Of a DNA stretch of 46,732 nucleotides, positions 27,378 to 36,095 are shown piece by piece. Where the stretch lies: assembly GCA_049472395.1 (NCBI GenBank), contig JBLIRR010000047.1, forward strand, positions 1 to 46,732, in the 5' to 3' direction. The stretch is from JBLIRR01 sp049472395 (lineage in GTDB: Bacteria; SZUA-182; DTGQ01; JBLIRR01). Positions within the stretch are counted from its first letter, which is position 1; the number at the start of each line of letters is the position of its first letter. A model generated the notes under the pieces. It did not search any database. It worked only from the letters and a program-made list of their open reading frames with translations, and was not told the origin of the DNA. Made by a program: the position numbers and the translations under genes.

Positions 27378-27490
27378 TTTATTCTAAATTACGATATATT
27401 ATCGGCGCATGATAAGGTTTGTATCGGGGATAAAAAGTATTCTCCCTCTGGTGTTAACGAGGCTCTGGAGAGCTAAAAGGTGTGAAATAG

Positions 27491-27519
27491 TTGACTTTCA
27501 GCGGAAAAAGAGTTATATT
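27491..27519 (+). promoter_or_regulatory. Predicted promoter for the 27610 secreted-protein gene
   Basis: TTGACT (27491-27496) and TATATT (27514-27519) are 17 bp apart. A start near 27526 gives a leader of about 84 nt that includes a G6 tract at 27595-27600 in the ribosome-site position. Confidence 0.65.
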
Positions 27520-27609
27520 ATTTCATCTTTTTTAGCAAAAAAAGTCGTATATCAAAATTCAAAATATCACTCATGGGAAACAAAAATTTAAAAAGGGGGG
27601 AAGTAGTGG

Positions 27610-29037
27610 ATGAACTCAATAAAGAAATTACTATGTATATTAACTATTTGTTGTATTATTTGTTCACTATGTGTGCTATGGGCGGGCAGAGCATATGCAG
27701 AGGATCAAGGCGTCTATCTTGAAATTGATACCGCATCCATAAGAGTTGGGAATAATGGTGACAGCCCCAATATTTTCCTCAATTCCTTTGAAGCGAATGC
27801 AACAGGTATGGATGAAGGAGGTTTCACTATAGGTGGCACATACTTTGATAAATCCCGTGCACCACTCATATATCCTGTCGATAAAAGCACTGGTCTTCCC
27901 GCAACTCCCTTAGAATTGTTTCATTATAACGGGAATGAAGTCTCTGGCTCAATTCATTCGAAATGTTCCCCACCGGACGTTGAATTCAGATGTAAGCCAA
28001 CAACTGCTCATACTGGAGGAACCTATAGATGGCGGATTGTTCTCCAAGGAATACCCTGTTCTGATATTAATATAAAGATTTACGCCTGTGTCATGATGGC
28101 GGAGACAATGGGAAGCGGAGGAATATACTATAATAAAATTAAACTTCCGACTGCTGCCCAGACCGGCACATGGGTAGAAAATACCGGCCATATTATCCAT
28201 GTGCCGACGAGCAATCCAAAGTTGGAAGTATGGGCAGAGCCCGGGCCAGGGCATAATTTTGTTCCTTTTCATATGACTGCTCTCAAAATGCCCTCACTTA
28301 CCGACAGGAACTTTACGGATGATGCGCATGATGTTCTTCTTAATGGCTCGAATGATACGAGATTTACAATGATAAGTAATTCTCCCGCACAGATAGTGTT
28401 AAAGCTTCCGGAAGATAGCATTAATGAAATGGGCCAAACCACAACTGCCTTAGAAGCGGGAGATATGATCAATATTATAGTGGGAATTCCTGAAGAAAAT
28501 TGTGTAGATATCTGCTTAGGAAGAGATTCCGCGCTCTTAGTGTATAATGCGCGCATTGATCAAACGGGGGAATCGGTTACAAATCTTATTGATGGTTTTG
28601 TGGATCAACATGGATGCTATGGCCCAGGGGGAGTATGCATAGATCCAAGTTACGGAAGGCAAGGCTGTGAGTGCGAGGGATCGATAGGGGGAAGGAATAG
28701 CATTCCTGCAAATTTTGAGATAATTTATGCCTATAATTATTATTATGTTTATGGCCTCATAGAGTTCAATGGTGAGAGCAGGTTACAGGACATTGAAATA
28801 AATAGTGTAAAATTGAATAATACAATCCCGGTATATCCTTTTTATAATCCAATAGGAGACTTTGACAACGATGGCATTGAGGAGATGATTGTCTATTTTC
28901 CTTGCAGAGGGACGGATATAGGATCGGGTAATACTTCATTGACTGTCACGGGAAAACTTAAAGATGGTATTACCACCTTTGGAGGAATTGATACGGTGTG
29001 TATACAATCTTTGGCGTGCTCGTGCAATAATAATTAG
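27610..29037 (+). CDS. Secreted protein of an unrecognised family, long member
   Basis: I do not recognise the family. The 475-residue protein has a signal peptide (residues 1-30, ending RAYA). Residues about 35-320 are homologous to the two tandem genes at 33704 and 34909. Shared blocks are a GVYLEIDTASI-type start, PATPLELF, YRWRIVLQGIPCSDINIKI, VWAEPGPG, DTRFTMI, LKLPEDSIN, ALEAGDMINIIVGIPE and LGRDSALLVYNA. After residue about 340 it has its own C-terminal region with several cysteines, a Tyr-rich strand (YAYNYYYVYGLIEF) and an EF-hand-like FDNDGIEE loop. Its stop overlaps that of the convergent sulfatase gene. Confidence 0.85.
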   Translation: MNSIKKLLCILTICCIICSLCVLWAGRAYAEDQGVYLEIDTASIRVGNNGDSPNIFLNSFEANATGMDEGGFTIGGTYFDKSRAPLIYPVDKSTGLPATPLELFHYNGNEVSGSIHSKCSPPDVEFRCKPTTAHTGGTYRWRIVLQGIPCSDINIKIYACVMMAETMGSGGIYYNKIKLPTAAQTGTWVENTGHIIHVPTSNPKLEVWAEPGPGHNFVPFHMTALKMPSLTDRNFTDDAHDVLLNGSNDTRFTMISNSPAQIVLKLPEDSINEMGQTTTALEAGDMINIIVGIPEENCVDICLGRDSALLVYNARIDQTGESVTNLIDGFVDQHGCYGPGGVCIDPSYGRQGCECEGSIGGRNSIPANFEIIYAYNYYYVYGLIEFNGESRLQDIEINSVKLNNTIPVYPFYNPIGDFDNDGIEEMIVYFPCRGTDIGSGNTSLTVTGKLKDGITTFGGIDTVCIQSLACSCNNN

Positions 29038-31706
29038 AGTTTTCCCCTATATATCTCTATTTTCTTTTTGATCTCTTTATTTGTTCCATGTGAGAGTTTA
29101 TACGCTTCCTCAGAAGCGCGGAGCGCTCGCTTAAAATCGTGTGCCTCTGCATAGGCAATGGCGAGGGTATCCAAAAAATTTTCATTTCGCTCCAATTCAA
29201 CCGCCCTCTCCGCATAGCGTATTGCTCGTTGTACATCTCTATACCTTCTGTCTTCACTTGTTGCGAGCATCCATGCCATATTATTATAAGGCAGGGCAAA
29301 ATTCGGATCGAGTTTTGTTGCCCATTCATACGATTCACCAGCCCTCTCATAATCTCTTTTTCTCCAAAGCGCACACCCTAAATTATACCATTGTCGGGAT
29401 AAGCTTCGTTTATCCTCCTTTTCATGAGAAAACGGCATTGACGCCTTGAGAAAATCACACACAATTTCAGGATCACTCTTTGAAACGAATATTTTTTCAA
29501 GTAAACGTGAGAGTATAGGTGTATGGGAAAGTAAAGTGTGATAAAGCTCGATTGCACACTCCAGTTGGCCCGTCTTTACATACTCAACCTCAAAATCTAT
29601 CATCGGAGCCATAGTGATGGCCGGATCACTTCTGAATGCCCGCTCAAGATGTGCATGTGCTTCCTTGCATTTTTTTTCTTGAATATATATGCCTGCGAGA
29701 TTTATCCGAGCATCATGATAATTTGGGTCCAACGAAATCGCTTTCTCGAAAGTTGCTCTCGCCTGCTCTCTCATGTGTAAGGCAAGATAATTCTTTGCTA
29801 AATTATTATATGCAGGGATAAAACACGGATCAATCTCAAGAGCTTTATTGAGCATTGTGAGTGCATGCGCATATAACCCCTGGGCATAATAAGCTATCCC
29901 ACTATTATTCAAAAATCCCGGTTTTTTATTCATGGGAGCTATGACCGCACCCTTCATAAAATAATCAAGTGCTTTATCATACTCTCCTTTATTATAAAAA
30001 ATTGAACCGAGCGCTTCATATGCATACAACTCTTCCGTATCAAGAGCGAGTATCTCCTTAAATTTTTTTTCAGCAGCATCATTTTTAGAAAGCCTTCTGT
30101 ATATAGCTCCCAACATGAGATGAACATCAATCCGGTCTGGATCGCTCTCGAGTATTTTCTCAAGCTCCTCAATTGCCCGGTCCCCTTCATTCAGGGCACT
30201 ATAGGTAAATGCCAGATATTTGCGAGACTCAGTGTCAAAGGGATTGTGAGTCACTGCGTTCGTAAAATACACAATAGCCTGGGAATAATTATGGGATTGA
30301 TAGGCAGATAATCCGTTTAAAAATACTTTAAGTTCACCAAGCTTATCCTTGGGATCTGGGTGGAGATCTAGGGGCTTTTTTTCGTGCACAGGCGTCCAAA
30401 TATATCCAAGACTTTTTAATTTTTCCCTCATCTCATCATCAAGAGGTATTCTGCTTTCATCCTCTTTTACCTGCATACCATACCTCTTCTTGTAACATGC
30501 TAATTCGCTGTTCATCAAAGAAGCCCTCTCAGAAAATGTATCATATACATTGACGAGTTCCTTCGGATCATTCTCCATGTTGTAAAGCTCCGGTTTCGGT
30601 GCATATATGTATTTCCATCCATCCTTTCGGATCCCTTCAAGCGCACTCCATCCATGATTATAGAATCCAAAATGAGTTTCAAAATAATAAACATTCGCAC
30701 GGTCCGCTTTTTTGTCTAATAAGGCCTCGCCGTGCATGCCATCAGGAATATTTATGCCCAGCAGGTAAAGAATGGAGGGAGCAATATCGGCATTGTGCGT
30801 GATCCTTTTCTCAACCTGCCCCTTTTTTATTTTCTCTGGAAAGCGAATAATTAACGGCACATGTAAGGTTGAATCGTACACAAAGAATGCGTGTGTGTCT
30901 TCTCCGTGCTCACCCAGCCCTTCCCCGTGATCAGAGGTCACACAGATAATCGTGTTATCATAGATTCCCATCTGCCTCATCGCGTGAAAAAGCCTGCCAA
31001 GACACGCATCCGTATAAATTATTTCTCCGTCATAGGCACTGACAATCCTCCCTTGGGAAGATGCCGTCTCATAAGGAGTTGTATAAGGAGCAGGAGCATC
31101 ATATGGTGCATGAGGATCAAAACAATGAATAAAAAGAAAAAATGGTTGATCTCCTCTTTGTTGCAACCATGACTGGGCAGCGTTTACAATATCCCCTGCC
31201 CTTCTCTCCACATACAAGGATTTCTGCATCCTTTCCATAAGAGAGTCAGAGGCATCTCCCCCAAAGTTCTCATCATAGCTATCAAACCCCTGCGATAAGC
31301 CAAAACGAGAATGCATGACATATGCTCCTATAAAAGCTCCCGTCTTGTAACCTTCCTGCTGTAGTAGTTCAGGAAGCGTCACCTCCTCTCCTTTTAGCCT
31401 GAAACATCCATTACTCCTCACACCATGTTCGGAAGGATATAGGCCCGTTAATAATGTGGCATGAGAGGGGAGAGTAATCGGCACGGGTGTGTAATGAGAG
31501 GCAAAACGAATACCATCGTGAGCAAGACTGTCTATATGAGGGGTCTGTATTTTAGTATAGCCATAACAACTGAGATGATCTGCCCTTAAGGTATCGATAG
31601 AAATAAGGAGCACATTCGGTTTTGCCCTTGTGCTGCACGGATACATAAGTATGAGCATGAGCGCAAGTGCACATGTGACTGCCCGTTGAATCCTTTGACG
31701 AATCAT
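29034..31706 (-). CDS. Sulfatase-fold hydrolase/transferase fused to TPR domain
   Basis: The 890-residue protein has a signal peptide (about 1-28) and an alkaline-phosphatase-superfamily domain (about 30-420). Metal-site motifs are ISIDTLRADHLSCYGY at the start and TSDHGEGLGEHG near residue 260. A TPR array fills the rest (about 450-885), with repeats such as AYYAQGLYAHALTMLNKALEIDP. The nucleophile motif reads TLPSHATLLTG where sulfatases have C/SxPxRxxxxTG, so the residue converted to formylglycine is Thr and the Arg is His. A sulfatase reaction is therefore doubtful; a Thr-dependent phosphodiesterase or transferase is an alternative. TPRs suggest recruitment of a partner. Confidence 0.92.
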   Translation of the reverse strand: MIRQRIQRAVTCALALMLILMYPCSTRAKPNVLLISIDTLRADHLSCYGYTKIQTPHIDSLAHDGIRFASHYTPVPITLPSHATLLTGLYPSEHGVRSNGCFRLKGEEVTLPELLQQEGYKTGAFIGAYVMHSRFGLSQGFDSYDENFGGDASDSLMERMQKSLYVERRAGDIVNAAQSWLQQRGDQPFFLFIHCFDPHAPYDAPAPYTTPYETASSQGRIVSAYDGEIIYTDACLGRLFHAMRQMGIYDNTIICVTSDHGEGLGEHGEDTHAFFVYDSTLHVPLIIRFPEKIKKGQVEKRITHNADIAPSILYLLGINIPDGMHGEALLDKKADRANVYYFETHFGFYNHGWSALEGIRKDGWKYIYAPKPELYNMENDPKELVNVYDTFSERASLMNSELACYKKRYGMQVKEDESRIPLDDEMREKLKSLGYIWTPVHEKKPLDLHPDPKDKLGELKVFLNGLSAYQSHNYSQAIVYFTNAVTHNPFDTESRKYLAFTYSALNEGDRAIEELEKILESDPDRIDVHLMLGAIYRRLSKNDAAEKKFKEILALDTEELYAYEALGSIFYNKGEYDKALDYFMKGAVIAPMNKKPGFLNNSGIAYYAQGLYAHALTMLNKALEIDPCFIPAYNNLAKNYLALHMREQARATFEKAISLDPNYHDARINLAGIYIQEKKCKEAHAHLERAFRSDPAITMAPMIDFEVEYVKTGQLECAIELYHTLLSHTPILSRLLEKIFVSKSDPEIVCDFLKASMPFSHEKEDKRSLSRQWYNLGCALWRKRDYERAGESYEWATKLDPNFALPYNNMAWMLATSEDRRYRDVQRAIRYAERAVELERNENFLDTLAIAYAEAHDFKRALRASEEAYKLSHGTNKEIKKKIEIYRGKL

Positions 31707-31969
31707 TATTTCTCTCTATCCCACCTATGTGAGTATATCTATACAATATATCACTCCTGCGGTAATTTTTCATAAATAGAATAGATTATAGCATATATGG
31801 ATCAGCAGATACAGGCGTCAATAGGGCAATCGCATGAAAAATTAAGTTAAAATTTTAGACTTAATTTTTTGATCAAAATAAGTAATTATCATACTTAAAG
31901 CATTATTTAATGATCTTTAGTTTATAAGATGAATAAAATTATTATATTTTCTAATACTATTATAGCTTA

Positions 31970-32015
31970 TATTATGTTAGTTGAAAAAATTCTAAGAATT
32001 TGTTATATTATATAG
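31970..32015 (+). promoter_or_regulatory. Promoter module, copy 1, with palindrome between the boxes
   Basis: TTGAAA (31981-31986) and TATATT (32004-32009) are 17 bp apart, and the spacer contains the palindrome AATTCTAAGAATT. The 46-bp module recurs at 32136-32181 with four differences. It points toward the LRR gene. Confidence 0.6.
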
Positions 32016-32135
32016 CCTCAATTAATCAAGTATGGGAAATTATTGGGGGAGGAAGAGGAAGACACATTATATTTTTTGATATAATAATTTTATTATTAAT
32101 TTAATCATTTTTTTATATAATAAACTTATAATTTT

Positions 32136-32181
32136 TATTATATTAGTTGAAAAAATTTTAAGAATTTGTTATACTCTATAG
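32136..32181 (+). promoter_or_regulatory. Promoter module, copy 2
   Basis: TTGAAA (32147-32152) and TATACT (32170-32175) are again 17 bp apart. The spacer palindrome is imperfect here (AATTTTAAGAATT). It would give the LRR gene a leader of about 195 nt. Confidence 0.6.
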
Positions 32182-32375
32182 ACAAAATTAATCTATTTCA
32201 AAAGATTGTTACAACCTATATGAGTGCACCTTTGTGAGGGGGGCATATATATACAACACAACAAAAGGAGGTAATAAAAAATTATATAAAAGGGGGGGGT
32301 GAAAAATTATTTATTTGAGAAAACTAGTAGGTAGAAAGGTATTTTATTGCTAATGAAAGGAAGGGAGCAAAAGAA

Positions 32376-33452
32376 ATGGTAAAGTGTAAAAATTGTATAG
32401 TATTTTTCATGGTAATATCTATTGGATTACTATTTATGGGGCGGAGTGCATGGTCTGCACAAACTCTACTGCTCGATCCAGTGGGACTTTCGGGATATAT
32501 GACCTATTTAGAAATCCCTTATGAATCTGTGTTAATTAAGATTGAAGATCCCGGTCTCAAAGCGGCAATCTATGAAACCCTTAAATTAAATAAGACAAAA
32601 CCATTGACAATAACGGATGCCCTTAAAGTCGTCAATTTGGATGCAAGCAATAGAAATATTCGCAGCCTCAATGGAATAGAATCCTTAATTAACTTAGAAT
32701 GGCTCTACCTCAGTAATAACCATATAGGAGATATATCTCCCCTGGCAGGTTTAACCAGTCTTCAAGTAGTACTTCTTGATAACAATGAAATATGGGATTT
32801 TAGCCCGTTAGACAATTTGCCCAATTTGCGGTGGGTTTTAAAGAAAATCGAAACTGCATATGATTATGATTATCCTTATGATGATTATTATACTGATAAT
32901 TATTATACTGAATGTACGTGGTGTGATAGGGAAGAAGACTATGATCCTTACGAGTATTATTATACTGATAATTATTATACTGAATGTACATGGTGTGATA
33001 GGGAAGAAGACTATGATCCTTACGAGTATTATTATACTGAATGCTATGGGCCAGACGGAAAGAACGTATGCGGAGATAAGGATGTAAGGTATTGGACATC
33101 CAACTTACCTCACAACTATGCATCCTCAATACTTGGCCAATGGTATCCTAAGTCTCATTTTTATCCTGGCATACCAACGTATTTTAGTGAATATATTGAT
33201 CATTTAACGCCGCAGGAGTATAAAAAACCCGTTGCGCCTCATGTTGTAGGTCCTCAAGAAAAAATAACCCAGAAGTATAATGCGGACTTGGAAGAAGCGC
33301 AACAAGATTACAATGAACAGCTTGAAAAATTAGCGAAAGAAAAAGATGATTACGAATATTACTATAATAAATACAATGAGATATATCAAGAGTATATGGA
33401 CGAAGTTACGAGAATCACTGACGAGTATTATGCACAATTGTATGCACTTTAA
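32376..33452 (+). CDS. Secreted leucine-rich-repeat protein with Tyr/Asp/Cys tandem repeat
   Basis: The 358-residue protein has a signal peptide (about 1-27). It then has an internalin-like LRR stretch (about 85-150) with units such as LINLEWLYLSNNHIGDISPL and LTSLQVVLLDNNEIWDFSPL. Residues about 168-225 contain two near-identical 24-residue units rich in Tyr, Asp and Glu with a CTWC pair each. The C-terminus (about 285-358) is a charged, Tyr-rich coiled coil. It is probably a cell-surface binding or scaffold protein. A ribosome site (AAGGGAG) lies 9 bp upstream. It heads the surface-protein cluster that continues on the same strand to the window end. Confidence 0.85.
   Translation: MVKCKNCIVFFMVISIGLLFMGRSAWSAQTLLLDPVGLSGYMTYLEIPYESVLIKIEDPGLKAAIYETLKLNKTKPLTITDALKVVNLDASNRNIRSLNGIESLINLEWLYLSNNHIGDISPLAGLTSLQVVLLDNNEIWDFSPLDNLPNLRWVLKKIETAYDYDYPYDDYYTDNYYTECTWCDREEDYDPYEYYYTDNYYTECTWCDREEDYDPYEYYYTECYGPDGKNVCGDKDVRYWTSNLPHNYASSILGQWYPKSHFYPGIPTYFSEYIDHLTPQEYKKPVAPHVVGPQEKITQKYNADLEEAQQDYNEQLEKLAKEKDDYEYYYNKYNEIYQEYMDEVTRITDEYYAQLYAL
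32884..33027 (+). repeat. Two 72-bp tandem repeats inside the LRR gene
   Basis: Units 32884-32955 and 32956-33027 differ at a single third-codon position that I can see (ACG versus ACA). A third, partial unit follows at 33028. Each encodes 24 residues, so copy-number change would keep the frame. Confidence 0.9.
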
Positions 33453-33703
33453 CCTGATGCTTTCTGCTGATGTTACATCTCACATACACTTTAAGTGAAG
33501 GTTACTCCTCATGGAAACTTCCTAAAACAGCAGAGAGGATTATCCATATTTTAAAAGAAAGGGGGGATGGGAAGAACAGGATAAAAGCTTACCCATAAGA
33601 ATTGAAATGAGGCAGTCGAAGGGGGGTGAGAGAGGCCACATTATAAAATAATTATTTTATTAATTTTATACAAAGCACATTCTTAAAAGAGAGAGGGTAT
33701 TCA
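33453..33703. other. Intergenic region with two G6 tracts and an AT palindrome
   Basis: This 251-bp stretch holds G6 tracts at 33561-33566 and 33621-33626, both in an AAGGGGGG context, and an 18-bp perfect palindrome of A and T at 33643-33660. No gene or clear terminator is visible. Confidence 0.5.
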
Positions 33704-34789
33704 ATGAAATTACTTAGGAATTTATTTATATTTTCCGTATGTATGGTTTTTTGTATGGTATGTATAGGACAAGCTCAGGCGGGTATCGGCGTAGAGATTG
33801 ATAATGCAAATATAGGAAGTGATCGTGATATGAGCATTTTTACAGGAGGAAGGAATAATGTGGATTATTATGCCCATGGTGTTCCTGATGGAAGAGGGGT
33901 AAATTTTATTCCTCCTTGCGCTCCTTTGATCAATCCTCCCACCGTGAGCGGTGGAGGCCCTGCAACCCCCATGGAATTATATGAAAGCCAAAATTTCAAA
34001 GGGTGGGATGTGATCTATACAGGATCCCCTTCTATTCAGAAAAATTGGCCTGAGGGAGTAGTAAATATTCCTGAAGCTCCGGTCGCGGCGGGAAGATGTT
34101 TCCCCGTCCCCTTCCCATCTACCCTTACTCCCGCTGGAAATGGCGGCTGGTATAGATGGCGAATCGTTTTGCAGGAAAAACCCCATTCCGATTTTGTGTT
34201 AAAAGTCAGGGGATGTATATTAGAAAATGAAGGATTAACAGTGTATAAACCTAGTACTCCGGAAATAATCGAGGCTGCCACGACACCGCGGGATAGCGCT
34301 GCTGGTGAAACAGGGGCTTTTCATCTCAATAACAATCTCATTCAATTTATTCCAAGCGCCAATCCAACAATTAAAGTATGGGCAGAGCCCGGACCTTACA
34401 GCACCTTTTCTACCCCATTTAATATGGCAGGGGTTGTTATGCCCGGAGGTCTCAGCAGAGATGATGCTGATGATTGTACTGTTCTGGATGGATCAGCCGA
34501 CACACGATTTGCACTCGTAGGTAATTTTGATGCAACTATTCTTTTGCAGCTTCCTGAGGATGGCATCAATGAATGTAATCAAGAGACTAGCGTATTGCAT
34601 CAAGGAGATATGATAGAGATAATCATCAAGATTCCGGATAATAATGTGGTTGATGTCCGTTTGGGAAGACAATCTGTGTGGCTACAATATAATGCTATTG
34701 TAGGGACTTCCATAACAAGCCGATTACCAAATCTGCCTTGGAGTGTGGGACCACAGGACCCTCTTTCCTTGGATGATTATATACTGTAG
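33704..34789 (+). CDS. Secreted protein of the unrecognised family, tandem copy 1
   Basis: The 361-residue protein has a signal peptide ending QAQA (about residue 26). The mature part begins GIGVEIDNANIGSDRDMSIF and contains the family blocks GGGPATPMELYE, GRCFPVPF, WYRWRIVLQEKPHSDFVLK, VWAEPGPY, DTRFALVGNFDA, LPEDGIN and VDVRLGRQSVWLQYN. It ends SLDDYIL. It is closely related to the next gene over its full length and more distantly to the 27610 gene. It looks all-beta, so an extracellular structural or binding role is possible; no enzymatic motif is visible. GAGAGGG precedes the ATG. Confidence 0.85.
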   Translation: MKLLRNLFIFSVCMVFCMVCIGQAQAGIGVEIDNANIGSDRDMSIFTGGRNNVDYYAHGVPDGRGVNFIPPCAPLINPPTVSGGGPATPMELYESQNFKGWDVIYTGSPSIQKNWPEGVVNIPEAPVAAGRCFPVPFPSTLTPAGNGGWYRWRIVLQEKPHSDFVLKVRGCILENEGLTVYKPSTPEIIEAATTPRDSAAGETGAFHLNNNLIQFIPSANPTIKVWAEPGPYSTFSTPFNMAGVVMPGGLSRDDADDCTVLDGSADTRFALVGNFDATILLQLPEDGINECNQETSVLHQGDMIEIIIKIPDNNVVDVRLGRQSVWLQYNAIVGTSITSRLPNLPWSVGPQDPLSLDDYIL

Positions 34790-34805
34790 TATGCACTGCG
34801 TGGAT

Positions 34806-34841
34806 AAGTTCATGTACAGCGTAGGCGCTGTACATGAACTT
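34806..34841. repeat. 16-bp perfect hairpin between tandem paralogues
   Basis: AAGTTCATGTACAGCG (34806-34821) and its exact reverse complement (34826-34841) flank a TAGG loop. No T-tract follows on either strand, so it is not a standard terminator. It could be an RNA-processing or stabilising structure, or an operator. Confidence 0.85.
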
Positions 34842-34908
34842 GCCATAATAAAAGGTACAAGTTATGGCGAGGTTGGAGAAAGAAAATCTGAAGTAAGGAG
34901 AGAGCTTT

Positions 34909-36024
34909 ATGATTTTATTAAGAAGAAGTATTACGCAGGTATTATTTTTAACAGGAATACTTTTTTTGTGCCTTTTTTTGTTAGGTTTTGGAGAAAGATC
35001 GGCACGAGGAGCCATCGGTGTTGAGATTGATAACGCCAACATAATAAGCGACCGTGATATGAACATATTTACCGGTGGAAGAAATAATGTGGATTATAAT
35101 GCGCATGGCATTCCGGGCGGGAGAGGTGTCAATTTCGTTCCGCCTGCTGCTCCCTTGCTCAACCCTTCGACCGTGAGTGGCGGAGGCCCTGCAACGCCGA
35201 TGGAGTTATATGAGAACCAGAGCTTTAGAGGGTGGGATGTACTCTATACGGGTGTGCCTTCTGTCTCGAAAAACTGGCCAGAGGGTATAGTGAATATTCC
35301 CGAGCCTCCGGTAGCGGCGGGAAGATGTTTCCCCGTCCCCTTTTCAGCTACTCTTACTCCCGCAGGAACCGGGAGCTGGTATAGATGGCGGATCGTCCTG
35401 CAAGAGAAACCTCATTCTGATATTAATTTGAAAATCAGGGGCTGTATAATGGGAAATGAGGGCTTAACAGTATACAAGCCATACACTCCCGGGATTATAA
35501 ATACGGCGACGACCCCAAGTGATAGTGCCGCGGGTGAAACAGGAAGGGTCGAGCTTAACAACGGGACCAATTGCTTTATCCGGAGCGCTACTCCACGATT
35601 ATTAGTATGGGCATGTCCGGGACCATACAGTGTGTTCGAAGATCCCTTCAAAATGACTGCGATAAAATTTGGCGGGCAGCGTTCACGAGATGAGAATAAT
35701 GACGCTGACGAGATAGTATTGGATGGCTTTGTTGAAACCAGGTTCGTGTTGGTCGGCAATTTTGAAACCTGTGTCACATTAAAATTCCCGGAAAATGGTT
35801 TTAATCAAATTGGTGAAAAGACCAGTACGCTCCACCATGCAGATATGATTGATATTATAGTGCAGATCCCAAAGAACAATAACGTTGATATTTATTTGGG
35901 GAGACAATCCGTATGGTTGGAATATAACGGGATCGTAGGTACATCCGTAGAAGGCCCGCTGCCTGATCTTCCCTGGAGTATTGAACCGGGTGATCCTTTG
36001 GAACTAGATGATTACATTAAATAA
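34909..36024 (+). CDS. Secreted protein of the unrecognised family, tandem copy 2
   Basis: The 371-residue protein starts with a signal peptide (residues 1-35, LFLTGILFLCLFLLGFGE). It then matches the preceding gene block by block: GVEIDNANIISDRDMNIF, GGGPATPMELYENQ, AAGRCFPVPF, WYRWRIVLQEKPHSDINLK, GETG and LGRQSVWLEYN, ending ELDDYIK. A few conserved cysteines (in GRCFP and RGCI) may form a disulfide. VWAEPGP has become VWACPGP here, adding a Cys. AAGGAG lies just upstream of the ATG. Recent tandem duplication is likely; function unknown. Confidence 0.85.
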   Translation: MILLRRSITQVLFLTGILFLCLFLLGFGERSARGAIGVEIDNANIISDRDMNIFTGGRNNVDYNAHGIPGGRGVNFVPPAAPLLNPSTVSGGGPATPMELYENQSFRGWDVLYTGVPSVSKNWPEGIVNIPEPPVAAGRCFPVPFSATLTPAGTGSWYRWRIVLQEKPHSDINLKIRGCIMGNEGLTVYKPYTPGIINTATTPSDSAAGETGRVELNNGTNCFIRSATPRLLVWACPGPYSVFEDPFKMTAIKFGGQRSRDENNDADEIVLDGFVETRFVLVGNFETCVTLKFPENGFNQIGEKTSTLHHADMIDIIVQIPKNNNVDIYLGRQSVWLEYNGIVGTSVEGPLPDLPWSIEPGDPLELDDYIK

Positions 36025-36095
36025 TCTAAATCATCACAGGGGTAATGAAGGGAACAAAAAAGAATCGAGAGGAGGAGAATTAAAAATTATTAATA

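Larger units (their letters stand above)
31707..32375. promoter_or_regulatory. 669-bp AT-rich regulatory region before the LRR gene
   Basis: No gene is supportable here. The region separates the divergent sulfatase and LRR genes. It contains an 11-bp inverted repeat (AAAAATTAAGT, 31837-31847, with 31859-31869), a TTTTGATCAAAA palindrome (31867-31878), two copies of a 46-bp promoter module (listed separately), G6 at 32238-32243 and G8 at 32292-32299. An AAAGGAGGT (near 32263) has no usable start codon after it. A 9-codon reading frame starting at 32353 ends inside the first codons of the LRR gene. Confidence 0.6.

Noticed and set aside
27378..27609. Cyclic di-GMP riboswitch upstream of the secreted gene next to the diguanylate cyclase
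   Set aside because: I could not find the conserved GEMM core or its paired helices; only a promoter and a G6 tract are visible.
29034..30300. Separate TPR protein gene
   Set aside because: The TPR region is in one uninterrupted frame with the sulfatase-fold domain and has no internal ribosome site, so it is a fusion.
31837..31869. Terminator before the sulfatase gene
   Set aside because: The 11-bp stem is entirely A/T except for one pair and lies upstream of both flanking genes, so it does not end any known transcript.
34695..35066. Minus-strand frame spanning the gap between the tandem secreted genes
   Set aside because: It overlaps both paralogues and the hairpin; no ribosome site or homology pattern supports it.
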